A stretch of DNA of 64,000 nucleotides, taken from contig NC_065887.2 in the NCBI RefSeq assembly GCF_932274485.2, positions 7,040,001 through 7,104,000 of the forward strand, given 5' to 3'. Numbering within the stretch: the stretch's first letter is position 1; every line of letters starts with the position of its first letter. The notes under the pieces are model-generated. The model had not been told where the DNA came from and searched no databases. It saw only the letters and a program-made list of their open reading frames with translations. A program made the position numbers and the translations under genes. Shown in pieces: positions 32,331-42,883 of this stretch. Origin of the DNA: Patella vulgata (Eukaryota; Mollusca; Gastropoda; Patellidae).

Positions 32331-32473
32331 ACATTTTGTTAGAACTTGACAACCCTAGTTTCTGTTTCACGTCTATAATTTCCACCACAGGAGGGTCAAT
32401 TACTCTTATAAATAAACCTGCTAAAAAAATTGTTAGCTGTCTGAACTTTTTGAAAGTAAAATGTGTTCATGAA

Positions 32474-32800
32474 ATGGTACTTCATGAAAAACATAATTGT
32501 GTAATATTACTATTACACTTTAAAGGGTGATAATTCGTAGACGTTTTTAGGTATGAACAGGGCAGTCGAAAATTCGGACAAGGCGGTCACAGAAATTCGA
32601 ACAATCCTTGCACGTCTGGTGATTCCGTTAAAATAAATAATTTGTGGTACTTCATGAAAAAAACTAATCGTGAAATATTACTCATTAATAAGATAATAAC
32701 TAAAATGTTATTTTCTTATGAACCGAGCATCCTAAAATTCAGCCAAGGCGGTCACAAAAATCCCAGCCATCCTTGCTGTGCCACTGGAGAATTTTAGAAC
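32474..32800. repeat. About 169-bp tandem duplication, diverged
   Basis: GGTACTTCATGAAAAACATA and GGCGGTCACAGAAATTCGAA near 32474-32600 are matched by GGTACTTCATGAAAAAAACT and GGCGGTCACAAAAATCCCAG from 32643. Bases 32801-32999 are unassigned. Confidence 0.75.
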
Positions 32801-32999
32801 AATAGATTAGGGGTCAAATCAAAACCAGAATCTTCATTATATTCCAATCTATAGTACCAAGAATCTCAAGTATATTACCAATATTTATATCCTTCCAAAT
32901 AAAACTTTGATAGTCAGCTATATTTGGACAAAAGTAGATAACTTCGTGTACCAGAACCCGTGCGCCCCCCCCCCCGTACCTCAAATCAAATAGTCCCAT

Positions 33000-33240
33000 A
33001 CGCGTTAGATCATAAGGTCTGTCATTGAGTCAAATGGCGTGGTTTCGATTCCACGCTTGTATGTGACAAGGAGTAGGGTCGCCTGTCCAACCTCGTGGGT
33101 TTCCTCCGAGTCCCCCGGTTTCCCCCCACTGCTAAAACCCCTACGCACAAGCGAATTATTGAAATAAAATCAAAACCATATGTTAGTTCCAAAATTACCT
33201 AGTTTGTGACAAGTGGACGTTAAACCCCATTACTTTCTCG
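33000..33240 (+). mobile_element. SINE-B, head partly lost
   Basis: It starts at GCGTTAGATCATAAGGTCTG. The B-box region is GTTTCGATTCCACGC. The end is AAGTGGACGTTAAACCCCAT. No long CT tail. Confidence 0.86.
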
Positions 33241-33345
33241 CTCCCCTACGTGTATGAAAAATATGGAAATAATAAAGACTCCAAATCGTTTAAGACAGAG
33301 TGCCCTCTTGAATTGAATTTATGAGTTAAGTGCACCGATAGTCTT

Positions 33346-33688
33346 ATATCTACGGTAGCTGATAAGGGTAATGAAAAATAATATCATTTATTATTTTGAA
33401 ATATTCACCCAAGTCAATTTTAATATAACTTGTTTTTCATAAATTTCACCCAAGTCAATTTTAATTTTCACCCAAGTCATTTGTAATATAATTTGGTTTT
33501 TTTTAATTTTCACCCAAGTCATTTGAAATTACAAAAAAACAAATTATATTACAAATGACTTGGGTGGAAGTTAAAATAGACTTGGATGAAAATTATAAGA
33601 AACAAATTATATTAAAATTGACTTGGGTGATAATTAAAAAAAATAAATGATATTATTTTTCATGTCCCTTATCAGCTACCGTAGATAT
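33346..33688. mobile_element. Foldback element: 343-bp near-complete inverted repeat
   Basis: The left end ATATCTACGGTAGCTGATAA, then GGGTAATGAAAAATAATATC, is mirrored by the right end ATTTTTCATGTCCCTTATCA and GCTACCGTAGATAT. Inside, the motif TTCACCCAAGTCAATTTTAA is repeated in the left arm and GACTTGGGTGGAAGTTAAAA-like copies in the right. The arms are about 165 bp with almost no spacer, so the whole element can form a hairpin. No coding capacity. Confidence 0.9.
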
Positions 33689-34133
33689 GACACACGTGAG
33701 ATGGTTGTTTAGAGACATTTGGACAAAGGAATCTGGTCCATGTTATTTTCATTAACGGCCTTGACTACTTCTGAACATTATAAAAACGAGATTTCAAAAT
33801 GTCAACGGAAAATCTAACCTCCATGATATTTAATATTCCATTCAAAATTTCTAAAAAAAATAAATATTATGGTCTAGATCTTGAACATGAATTTGTAACA
33901 GAACGGGGCGGATCTACCATATATGAAACTAATGAATTTTAAGTTTCAGTGCCCCTAATCTCGGAGTTGTCCCGAAAGTTACCTTTGTCCACATTGCGTA
34001 ACAACACGTAGGTATACTGTTGGGGCAGGGTCGGTAGCTGTTGTGTCCTGAGAATGTGAACATTTAGGAGCCCGTTTTCAACGGCTCCATGAGTTGCACT
34101 AAAAATATCAGACAAATTAAATAGGTTATTACG
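33689..34133. other. Unassigned
   Basis: No feature recognised. Confidence 0.5.
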
Positions 34134-34137
34134 TTAC

Positions 34138-34815
34138 ACTTTGGCGCACACATTCAAAACGACTAAACGTTCATAATACACAAAAGTACATGAAGCACAA
34201 ACGTAAATGATGCACAGTCGTACATAACGAACACGCTCACGTAACGAACAAAAGTACATACAGAACAGACTTACATGGTGCACAGACATAACGAACAAAC
34301 GTACGTAACGAACAAACGTACATAACGGACAAACGTACATAACAACACACGTACATGATGCACAAACGTACATGATGAACAAACGTACATAACAGCAAAC
34401 GTACATGATGCACAAACGTACATGATGAACAAACGTGCATGATGAACAAACGTGCATGATGCACAAACGGACATAACGAACAAACGTGCCTAACATACAA
34501 ACATACATGGTGCACAAACGTGCATGACGAACAAACGTACATAACGAACAAACGTACATGATGCACAAACGGGCATAACGAACAGACGTGCATAACGAAC
34601 ACACGCACGTAACGAACAAACGTACATACCGAACAAACGTACATACAGAACTGAACAGACGACGTTGATGATGCACAGACATAACGAACAAACGTACATA
34701 ACAAACAAACGTACATGATGCACAAACGGACATAACGAACAAACGTACATAATGAAAAAACGTACATAACGAACAAACGTACATAACGAACAAACGTACA
34801 TAACACACGATGTGT
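34138..34815. repeat. 17-bp satellite, about 40 copies
   Basis: The unit is ACATAACGAACAAACGT, with ATGATGCACAAACGTAC variants. On the minus strand the unit has no stop in any frame and 17 is not a multiple of 3, so all three frames stay open and read a 17-residue cycle (VMYVCSLCTFVRYVRLF). The 224- and 189-codon frames are products of this arithmetic and I do not call a protein. Confidence 0.93.
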
Positions 34816-34848
34816 ACTTAATACAAATACAAAATATCGAGACTATAG

Positions 34849-34930
34849 GGGCCACAGTGCCTCAGTATGTAGAGTTCTCTGGATTGTCCAGTGTGGTTTC
34901 CCCTTGTCCGTGGTGCAGTATAAGATACCC
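34849..34930 (+). mobile_element. SINE-A fragment, old
   Basis: GGGGCCACAGTGCCTCAGTA and GTGTGGTTTCCCCTTGTCCG suggest a head and early body with the B-box region deleted. Confidence 0.55.
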
Positions 34931-35029
34931 CGGATTATATACTGCGATGCCACCCACAAGATCCGTACCGTTTTACCCCTTATGGCTTTTTTTCTTTCTT
35001 TTTGAAATATAAGTCAAGGCTTAAAAAGA

Positions 35030-35282
35030 CCAGGCCACGTGTTCTCAAAGCATCCTCAGACTTAATTTAAGAATTTACTCAACTTTCAATCACTGTTTAT
35101 GAGAAATATCTTTGATCCAGAAACACACAAATTTGCACATAGTTTCTTATTGATGTATTTGACATATTAAAGCAACAAAAGTTTTATAAATGGCTATATT
35201 TTAGTTAACATAAGGCAAACAATTTTGAGTAAATTCTTAAATTAACTTAAATCTGAGAATGTTTTGTGAAACCGAGGCCTAG
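35030..35282. mobile_element. MITE with inverted ends, about 250 bp
   Basis: The left end (AGGCCACGTGTTCTCAAAGC; TTTAAGAATTTACTC) pairs with the right end (GAGTAAATTCTTAAATTAAC; GAGAATGTTTTGTGAAACCG and AGGCCT). Ends resemble the 27604-27764 element (GGCCT...GTTTCA), so the two may be related families. Confidence 0.68.
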
Positions 35283-35587
35283 CGAATATATTTTGACATC
35301 ATTTATAAAATATTGTACTGTTTAATATTTCTCTTTTCATCCGCGTGTCAATAAAATAGTGATCCATCCCAGGAGATAGCGAGTTCTGTGTGTCTTTCCG
35401 GTCCAGAGTCTCGAGGGGAATCCCTAGGTCTGTTTCGTCTTACCGCATACATTGTGGAAGACCTTTTGGGAGGTACATGATGAGGTAGTCATATCTCTTC
35501 AATAGAATACCCCACGTGGTTAACGAGTTACATAACTAGGTAAGGAGTTGGAGGTAATTGGTAACATCTCCACCAAGGTTAGTCATG
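35283..35587. other. Unassigned
   Basis: No feature recognised. Confidence 0.5.
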
Positions 35588-35687
35588 TCTATCAGACACG
35601 CATACTAAACTTACACTGTCTACATTTAGCTCTACTTGAGAACAGACACTAAGCTAATTGGCCGACATTTTAATTTCTAATTCGTCG
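35588..35687 (-). repeat. R5, 3' third
   Basis: CATACTAAACTTACACTGTC, GAGAACAGACACTAAGCTAA and GCCGACATTTTAATTTCTAA are the reverse complement of the R5 right end. SINE-B follows directly. Confidence 0.65.
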
Positions 35688-35870
35688 ATTGGTTAGCGCG
35701 TGTGCGTTGTATCATAAGGTCTGTCATTGAATCAACTGGCGTGGTTTCGATTCCCCGGTTGATTGTACGTGTCCAACCTCGTGGGTTTTCTCCGGGTCCT
35801 CTGGTTTCCTCCCACTGCTAAATACCCCTACACGCAAGTGGACGTTAAACCCCAACTCTCCCTGTGAGAA
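35686..35870 (+). mobile_element. SINE-B with internal deletion
   Basis: Head from GATTGGTTAGCGCGTG, B box GGTTTCGATTCCCCGG, body to CACGCAAGTGGACGTTAAAC. The AATTATTGAAATAAAAT block is deleted, joining CGCAAG directly to TGGACG. Confidence 0.85.
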
Positions 35871-36359
35871 AATGTGAGATTAGCTGTTCTGCACCAACAA
35901 TCACCCCAGCTAGAAGTCGAGGCAACATGCCTTGCTAATGTAAATTTGATACAACGAAAAGCCGGGGAAGGAAACAACATGACAATATAAATGTAATTGG
36001 GTGATAATTGAACTGAGAACAAGCACCAGGAATAGTTTCATGATAAACTTGTGACAGGTGTAGAAGTAAATCATTGTTTGTTATCGTGGACCAGCCGGTT
36101 TGTTGTTAGAAGGTTGTGGTTTAAGCGATTCGGGTCCTATAATAGATCATGTACTTTATTTCATATAAAACATTTGTTCTACAGATAACCATTTGTATCT
36201 CCACCAAATATAAAGAGGCGATGGCCGATTATCGATTCTGGGAGAACCGGCCTGTCAACAAGAATCTTCAAGGTTTGAATATTGGGGCGTTGCAAACGTA
36301 ACCATTGACACCATTGACATACCATGTGTTACTCTTACGATGATTGAACAAAAGAGAAA
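35871..36359. other. Unassigned
   Basis: No family or exon recognised. Confidence 0.5.
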
Positions 36360-36595
36360 CTAGGTAATTTCCATTTCGGGACTAACACATAGTTATGATT
36401 CGCTTGCACGTAGGGGTTTTTAACAGTGGGAGGAAACCGGAGGACCTGAAGAAACCCACGAGGTTGGACAGGGGACCCTACTCCTTGTCACGTACAAACG
36501 GGGAATCGAAACCACGTCAGTTGACACAATGACAGACCTTATGATACAGCACGCACGTACTAACCATTCGGTTAGCCACCCTCTTTCCCCCATGT
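36360..36595 (-). mobile_element. SINE-B, 3' end lost
   Basis: TAATTTCCATTTCGGGACTA to GCCACCCTCTTTCC. The B box is in GGGGAATCGAAACCACG. The shared GGACGTTAAACCCC end and CT tail are absent. Confidence 0.82.
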
Positions 36596-36799
36596 CACTT
36601 GAATTTAATCCCACGATTGGTGTTTTCAAGAGTGTTCATGGATAAATAATTAGTCCTGAACAATGTTGTAGCTAGAGTTAGAGGCGTAGGCGATCTTTCA
36701 GTTTTAGCTAGCCCACCTTCCCAACGACAACTACAATACACACCAAACATACTGAATTGATTAAGAAAATTGTGTCATGAATCTTGCATCCTTTTGAAT

Positions 36800-37219
36800 T
36801 TTAAAACCTTAACAGAAACAACAGACCACTTTTTAAGATGTGTAAAAATGTTGAAAATTTTAAGATTAAACTGAAAACTCATCTATTTTGCACACTGTAG
36901 GAACCATAATATTCAACTGATGACATACTTATTATTTTTAACTTGCAACTGCATTCTATTTTATTTTGTGTGTAATTATAGTGTTCTTCCTATATTCTAC
37001 TTGTATAATGTATATGTTTTGTAGTTTGGGAGTGACTTATCAAACTTCCCACTTTAAAATGCTATTGCATTTCTAATGATTTTAAATTTATCCTGATATT
37101 ACATGTATATATGTCTTTGTAGTTTAGGAGGGACCTATGGAAGATTAGTTTGTTTTTTTTGCAAACTAAATACGTTGCCTCATTAAATAAAGTTTTTATT
37201 ATTATTATTATTATTATTG
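36800..37219 (+). mobile_element. LINE 3' end with (ATT)n tail, 5' truncated
   Basis: From about 36836 a short frame reads MCKNVENFKIKLKTHLFCTL and then stops. The word FK..LKTHLF just before a stop is typical of the C-terminus of L2/CR1-like LINE ORF2 proteins. About 300 bp of AT-rich 3' UTR follow, ending in AATAAAGTTTTTATTATTAT and an ATT repeat. The clade is inferred. Its 3' end lacks GACGTTAAAC, so it is not the partner of the SINEs. Confidence 0.5.
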
Positions 37220-37517
37220 TAGTTGACGAAATGTGCCGTCCGGGCGGACCACACCCTTTCTAAGCCCTATCTGCGGAACTGGTCCTGATATGAAGTGCTC
37301 TGGTTGTATTGAGTGGATAATACGCCAACATTTCGCCCACGTCAATCAATGCATGCTCTTGCCATACCTGTTAAATGTCTGTCCAGTTTGCACGTACAGT
37401 GTTTAAATTGACCACATAGCGGACAGTACACGTCCATGTATATTGTAAACATTAGGTCAGTTAATGCGCGTGCTTAGAATAGTGACACGTGCTACGGTAG
37501 AATTTGACGAGAGCAAT

Positions 37518-37641
37518 TGGTTTATAATGGTTGCAGGGGTCAATATATAAAGTATAATCTATGTTTTATCGTCACTGGGTTTATAATGGTTGCAGGGGTC
37601 AATATGTAAAGCATAATCTATGTTTTATCTTCCCGAGGTTT
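37518..37641. repeat. 62-bp tandem duplication
   Basis: GGTTTATAATGGTTGCAGGG followed by GTCAATATATAAAGTATAAT recurs after 62 bp with three or four differences. Bases 37220-37517 are unassigned. Confidence 0.88.
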
Positions 37642-37688
37642 TGAAGCTAAATATCTATAGCTATGTATGAAGATTGCACAAAAATTCC

Positions 37689-38093
37689 AAATGTTGATTA
37701 CGCAGTTTAGAATGTTTTCTGGCGTCCATTCAAATGAAATGGGGTTTAATATCTTATACTGCCCGGACAGCGGCGCCACGGGTTACTCTTATTTTCTACT
37801 CTTGTTTCGAATTCCAACTGTCTAGGATTCCTTTACGTGCACGCCAATCTGTACACGGAACCTCGTTTTTGTCCCATCCGAACAATTAGACACACCGCTG
37901 TTCATTTCTTCGTTTTGAACCACTGGTAAGGGTAAACCGCGCTGGAAGATGTCAAGAGATACCAAGGGGATCGAACCCCGAACCCCCCAGCTTGATGAGC
38001 CAGCCCCTTACTCACTTAGGCACCGTAGCTCCTAGATATGTTTGCCAAAGGCTGATTACGCATTTTAGAATATTTTCTGACGTTCACCTAAAT
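37689..38093 (-). mobile_element. SINE-A between diverged 48-bp direct repeats
   Basis: The SINE-A (37733-38034) has tail and head but lacks about 70 bp of the body near 37770. On its left CCAAATGTTGATTACGCAGT and on its right CCAAAGGCTGATTACGCATT begin stretches of about 48 bp that match with several differences. Confidence 0.75.
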
Positions 38094-38309
38094 AATAACC
38101 TTGAAACTACCGTCTTTGATTTACACGGGTATGTAATGTATATTCACTTAACGCGGTAGTAATTTCACCAAATGGTCAAAACTATCATAATGCATGTATA
38201 AATCCAGCTGAAACAGACACTAAAGGTATTTCTATTGGTTCATGATTCCATTTATTTTAACATGGTGGAAGTGAATTTAAAATGTATACGGGATTTGAGA
38301 TATGATCAT

Positions 38310-38400
38310 TCGTTCGTTCGTTCCTGGAGGTTTACGTCCACTTCCACCTAGGGTGATATCGCAGACAAATGTTTCCTTAGAAACTTGCCAGACGAGGCCA
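38310..38400 (-). mobile_element. SINE-C 3' end
   Basis: GGAGGTTTACGTCCACTTCC then ACCTAGGGTGATATCGCAGA is the reverse complement of the SINE-C tail block at 51640-51680. An upstream GTTCGTTCGTTCCTG could be its tail. Confidence 0.6.
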
Positions 38401-38500
38401 CAAAATAGGCTTAGTCCAGCTTTTTGGGTGAAGACACAATGTTTTTGCAGGTAAGCGTTCAAGGTGGAGAAATGATCAGCCGTAATATTTCTTTAATACT

Positions 38501-38670
38501 AAAGAGAGAAATGAGGTTTAACGTCCAGTCGACATAAACTAGGTCATTTCGGGACTACCATATGGTTTAATTTACAATGGAATTTCAATAATTCGCTTGC
38601 GCGTAGGGAGTCCTTAGCAGTGGGAGGAACCCGGAGGACCCAGAGAAAATCCGCGAGCCCCCCCCCCCCA
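38501..38670 (-). mobile_element. SINE-B, head lost
   Basis: GAGAGAAATGAGGTTTAACG to AAATCCGCGAG, then a run of C. It stops about 60 bp before the B box. Confidence 0.82.
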
Positions 38671-38721
38671 CTTTATACTGAAGTAGAACACACATTTGTT
38701 ATATCTATATAAAGAAGACTT

Positions 38722-38955
38722 GCATCGAATTCTTTTAAGTGCACGTCAATGTTTATACGGGACCTCTGTTTTTCGTCCTATCCAACGACTATAAGTTGTC
38801 ACTTGTCAGGCCGTCCTTCCTGCACCACTGACAAAGGGGGAGGGGGGCAAACCCAAAACTCCCGATGACCCTTTTTCGACCAACGCAGGGATCGAACACG
38901 GTACATCTAAATTATCGAACATACGTCTTACTCACTGAGCCACCGCGACTCCCAT
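38722..38955 (-). mobile_element. SINE-A, 3' end lost
   Basis: From TGCATCGAATTCTTTTAAGT to the head (complement of GGGAGTCGCGGTGGCTCAG). Promoter boxes are retained, moderately diverged. Confidence 0.82.
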
Positions 38956-38999
38956 ATCAACAACGTCATCAGAGTTTCGAAATATATCTGAAGGGGTAC

Positions 39000-39138
39000 C
39001 AATCTGACTGAAACACACTTCCTATTTTTCGTTACGTTATTTATAGTTCAAAATATCGCTTTACTTATCTTCACTACACTTTCCTACACGAAGAAATAAT
39101 AAAAAACGAAACGAAATATAGATCTGTATCAGCTTGAA
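39000..39138 (-). mobile_element. MITE-M, short internally deleted form
   Basis: Left CAATCTGACTGAAACACACT then TTTTCGTTACGTTATTTATA; right AAAAAACGAAACGAAATATA then GATCTGTATCAGCTTG. Only about 55 bp of interior remains, so the two terminal repeats make up most of the copy. Confidence 0.75.
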
Positions 39139-39526
39139 TGGATATGGTTTTAGAACAAAAGAACCAAGTTTCAAATTAACCATACTGTTTTCGTTGAGAG
39201 CCAGATATTAGATCGTATTCTCGCAAATACTCAAGTCTGTTACAAGTTACACCAAAAACATGTTAATCAATTGTAATCAATAGGCATGCGCACTTTGCAT
39301 TTATTGGGTAAGTTTACCTTGCTGTCAATTATTGACGTAATTTTTGTATTTCCGTGCATTATGTTGTCATAGAAATACCTTTCACGTGTTGAGTAATTGT
39401 ACCTATCATACACCTGCATTTTTGTAACAAGTTAAATTGATGCACGTGCTTGTCTATCATTATTGTTACATGTTATATTGAGGCATGTGCTTCATACTTG
39501 TCTATCATTCACATCACATATCCTTA
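39139..39526. other. Unassigned
   Basis: A diverged duplication (TGATGCACGTGCTTGTCTAT and TGAGGCATGTGCTTCATACT) lies near 39437-39500. Nothing else recognised. Confidence 0.45.
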
Positions 39527-39780
39527 ACGTGTCTTCATTAGCCCAGTAGGAGCAGGGCCGTAACTTGCTCAGAGCAACGAGGGGGTGGGAAGAGTTCTCA
39601 GGGGTACTGTAAAATTGACCGTCACTGTATATCTAGTTTTTTTTTATGGTCGACAATTTTTTCGCGGGGGGGGGGGGGTAAACATTATGCAGGAGGGTAT
39701 TCGCCCCCCCCCCCCCTGCGTCCCCCTCCACTAGTTGGAGCAGGACAGTAGGACGTTAAACCACATTTCATTTCATTTGA
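39527..39780 (+). mobile_element. SINE-A 3' end split by MITE-G
   Basis: CGTGTCTTCATTAGCCCAGT is separated from GGACAGTAGGACGTTAAACC by MITE-G. The two parts are collinear with the family. Confidence 0.82.
39557..39736. mobile_element. MITE-G, copy 2, inside SINE-A
   Basis: 180 bp starting GCCGTAACTTGCTCAGAGCA and ending CTCCACTAGTT. GGAGCAGG flanks both sides (39549-39556 and 39737-39744), and the SINE reads through when it is removed. A G run and a C run of about 13 lie inside and could pair as a stem. The 8-bp duplication is the size made by hAT transposases; family assignment is inference. Confidence 0.8.
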
Positions 39781-39888
39781 TTGAAATCCAGACAATGATT
39801 TAATAAAACAAAGCTTTTGATTATCATTTTTGACGCAGTTTTTCTGTGGACACATATGTCCAGGAATAGGGGCCAGTTACAGGAATCC

Positions 39889-40006
39889 CATCTTCTGCTC
39901 CGACTAGGCTAATGAAGACGGGCATATGCCATACAGTGTGCTGCGAGGGAAATTGTGCCCGGACAGCGGCACTACGGGATCGTTTACGTGCACGCAGACT
40001 TACGTA
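39889..40006 (-). mobile_element. SINE-A fragment
   Basis: CTTCTGCTCCGACTAGGCTA to TTTACGTGCACGCAGACTTA. Both ends are missing, and CACTACGGGATCG marks an internal deletion. Confidence 0.8.
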
Positions 40007-40455
40007 GAACATTGGTGGATATCTGTATGTTCCATCTCTGGTATATAATCTTTATATATCATGTTTATAAACCCTGTTTATTTATTGTAGATATATTTAG
40101 ATACTTACATCCGGGAATATATACTACAACCTTTTTTGACGTTGACCTAACTCTACACATCAAAGGTAACCAAGGGCAACCTGATCCTACAACCAGGTTC
40201 CACTGTACAGCACTTCCCGCCTTTTTTCTTATCAGCAGCAAAATAACTTGACCCTTGCATTTATTTATTTATCATCAGCAACATAAAACAGTTAGAATAA
40301 AAATGAGATGGTTCGAGATAATATTAAGATCACAAAGGCGTTAATAAAACCTACGAAAACCCAAAATATAAAATTTATAGCCTGGTTTATATGTCTTGTT
40401 TGTTTGATTTTACCACAAAACAAAATATAAATGGTGTGTAAAATCCGTTATGCAG
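40007..40455. other. Unassigned
   Basis: A 98-codon plus frame starts in the SINE and runs on to 40251 without recognisable motif. AT-rich. Confidence 0.45.
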
Positions 40456-40751
40456 ATGGCCGGTTAGAAATGAAATGAAATGGGGTTTAACGTCCTACTG
40501 TTCTGCTCCTATGCTGGGCTAATAAAGACGGGCATACGCCATACAGTGTGCTATGAGGGCAATTTTGCCCGGGCAGCGGCACTATCGCCTACTCTTATAT
40601 CGAATTCCATCTGCCAAGGGATCTTTTACGTGGATTCCAATGTATACATGGGACCTCGGTTTTTCGTCTCATCCGAAGGACTAGACAGCTGTCCTTGTTA
40701 GGCCCTCCGTCCTGCATCACTGACAAGGGGGAACCACGCCGGTGGCCGGAT
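40456..40751 (-). mobile_element. SINE-A, 5' truncated, inserted at an R7 edge
   Basis: TGGCCGGTTAG (left) and TGGCCGGATAG (right) form an 11-bp target duplication with one difference. Between them are the tail AAATGAAATGAAATGGGG and body up to GGGGGAACCACGCCGG. Confidence 0.9.
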
Positions 40752-40968
40752 AGATCTATTTCATAAGGCCAACTTCAGGTTTGGTCAAAGATCACGAGAT
40801 ATAAACAGGGCTAGCGCTAATCCCAAACTTAACCCTAACCCTGAACCTAGCCCTAATGCTTACCCTAATCCTAACCTACAATCTCGTGCCCTAGCCTTAT
40901 TTACATCTCAGCGACCTTGGCGAAAATTGAACTGGCCTTAAAAAATAGATTTAGCAGCAGATGGCCTT
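40745..40968. repeat. Inverted R7 pair with CCCTAA-like centre
   Basis: The left arm TAGATCTATTTCATAAGGCC to GATATAAACAGGGCTAG pairs with the right arm TGCCCTAGCCTTATTTACAT to CTGGCCTTAAAAAATAG. The centre has degenerate telomere-like words (AACCCTAACCCT, ACCCTAATCCTAACC). Confidence 0.75.
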
Positions 40969-41145
40969 TATTCCTGTTTATTTAATTATGAAAACTTACC
41001 CTAACCCTAACCTAAAATCTCGCCAACAATCTGGTGCCCTAACCTTATTTACATCCCAGCGACCTTAGCGAAATTGAACTTGCCTTAACAAATAGATTTA
41101 GCAACAAATGGCCTTTATTCCTGTTTATTCAATTATGAAAACTTA
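40860..41145 (-). repeat. R7 tandem duplication, about 136-bp period
   Basis: CTTACCCTAATCCTAACCTA to TGGCCTTTATTCCTGTTTAT, then CTTACCCTAACCCTAACCTA to TGGCCTTTATTCCTGTTTAT again. Each unit contains a full reversed R7 plus about 35 bp. Confidence 0.82.
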
Positions 41146-41586
41146 AGAACCGCAGAAAATAATATTTAATTTTAAATATGTATTTTCCAATAAGAATGGC
41201 TGGGAGGAATAATCTATATTAATGTTTGTGACTGTCGTTTGTGTGTTTATCTGTCTATTTGTTCTGTATTTTAATCAGATTGGATTCTACACGTTCTAAG
41301 ATTTACTCGGTCTGTAATACACATAGAGTACAGAACAGTAGTAGGACGTTAAATCCATTACAGTTTAGTCTATTGGAATCATTTCTATACACGTGTAACA
41401 AATTCGAAAAAAGGTTAGGGTGGCTTTTATGTATATATATATAGTTCCACTCAAAATATAACTTTCTTTGTTTGGTCTCGCCTCTCTCAGTAATTCATGT
41501 TATCTCTCAATCGGATTTGTCGGGAAAGTTACGTTCTCTCTCACCACCATAGTCACTCCAGTCAACAATCCTCGCTACGCTAAGGA

Positions 41587-41775
41587 GCAGGGTCTAGTCG
41601 CTCGCAATGTATGAAAAACCGAGGTCCGGTGTACACATGGTTGTGTCAGTAATAGAACCTTTTATTATAGTTCAAATTCGATGACACGCTGCTTTCTGGG
41701 CAAAATTCCCCTCACTGCACACTGTATGGCTAATACCTGTTTAATTACCCAGGTTGGTGCAGTAAATTAAACCAC
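41587..41775 (+). mobile_element. SINE-A 3' half, old
   Basis: GGTCTAGTCGCTCGCAATGT, AAAAACCGAGGTCCGGTGTA, GGCAAAATTCCCCTCACTGC and GTAAATTAAACCACA follow in order. A short MITE-M end piece (TTTTAATCAGATTGGATTCT) lies at about 41267-41287. Remaining bases 41146-41586 are unassigned. Confidence 0.7.
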
Positions 41776-42374
41776 AGGTATATTGCATGTCTGGGCGGCA
41801 GGAGGGTGGGGCGGGGCGGGTTAGGAGAGCCTATACATTTAAAAGATTAAACCTCCGTCAGAAATGGCCTCAGATACAAGGAAATCAAGTTCAAACTTTC
41901 CCAAAAAATTTTTTTTGGGGGGGGGGGGCCAGAACCCAATACCCCCCTCGAGGCTCCGTGGCCAGGCACGCCGGGACAGCTCATTTTCCTGCGCACGCCC
42001 CCGATGGTTCAGTATTTATCCAACAATAAGACAATGTTTGATATAGAATGGTAGAGAGATGACAGATATATACAGTCTAGTATAATATAGACTATATAGA
42101 TAGGTGATTAATACCACACGTGTTTCACCAGCTATAGTATATATAATATAGATAGGTATTTTATACTCGTTAACATGTGTTTCTAACAAACCTGTTTAGT
42201 CTAACTTTACATTTCAACATAAAAAACTTCTCTCTGTTCTATCATTCCGTACATACTATTGTTTCACTAGCTACTCTCGCCGTCTTTTTATCTCATATAT
42301 TCCTATCCTGGAGCTTTCTTAGAATTTTGAGAATACAGGCTAGATCTGAACATATATTGGGCATAATAATGACA
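41776..42374. other. Unassigned, with a GC-rich patch
   Basis: 41787-42010 is GC-rich, with a run of 8 T followed by about 12 G near 41920 and a short (TA)n later. An 80-codon frame crosses it without motif. It may be an unrecognised repeat. Confidence 0.4.
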
Positions 42375-42600
42375 GTGACTGAAATGAAATTAAATACGGT
42401 TTAACATCCCAATTTCCCACTTTCTGTTGCACCAACCAGGATAACGAAGATGCCATGCGTCTTACAGTGTGCGATGAAGGAAACTTTGCCTGCACAGAAA
42501 TTGAATTCCAACTGCCAAGGTGTATACGCGACCCGGGTCTTTTGTCCCATCCGAACGACTAGAGGCTGTTCCTTGCCCTACACCACTGACAAGGGGAAGG
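42375..42600 (-). mobile_element. SINE-A, deleted and diverged
   Basis: GAAATGAAATTAAATACGGT, GCACCAACCAGGATAACGAA, TTGAATTCCAACTGCCAAGG, CCATCCGAACGACTAGAGGC and CACCACTGACAAGGGGAAGG are in order, with a deletion after the CAAGG block. Confidence 0.78.
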
Positions 42601-42883
42601 GATAATAGTTATTTTATATTTCTGTTACTACCAGTGTGTAACTTGCTTGTTTGACAGGCCTATAACCAGACGCTAGGGCGGTATCTTGTGGTTCATCCAA
42701 ATTAGAAATAGGCAAATATAAAATTCTGTTTATTAGGTCAGATGTGTTAAAAGTAATAGTAAATAAGCCCGAACATACCTATCTTAGAAGCGTGCACTTA
42801 GAAAACAACCACTGAATTAGACTCGGTGTTCTTTGGCAGTTATTATTGGACACCTGCTAATTAAGTTTCACTTAGCTAGCGAA

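Noticed and set aside
34134-34855. Several long minus-strand reading frames rich in Cys, Tyr and Val
   Set aside because: They follow from a 17-bp satellite unit that has no stop in any frame; no domain or start context.
36800-37219. Partner LINE of the SINEs
   Set aside because: Its 3' end is AT-rich with an ATT tail and lacks GACGTTAAAC.
40827-40900. Origin-like or regulatory palindrome
   Set aside because: Better explained as an inverted pair of R7 repeats with a CCCTAA-like centre.
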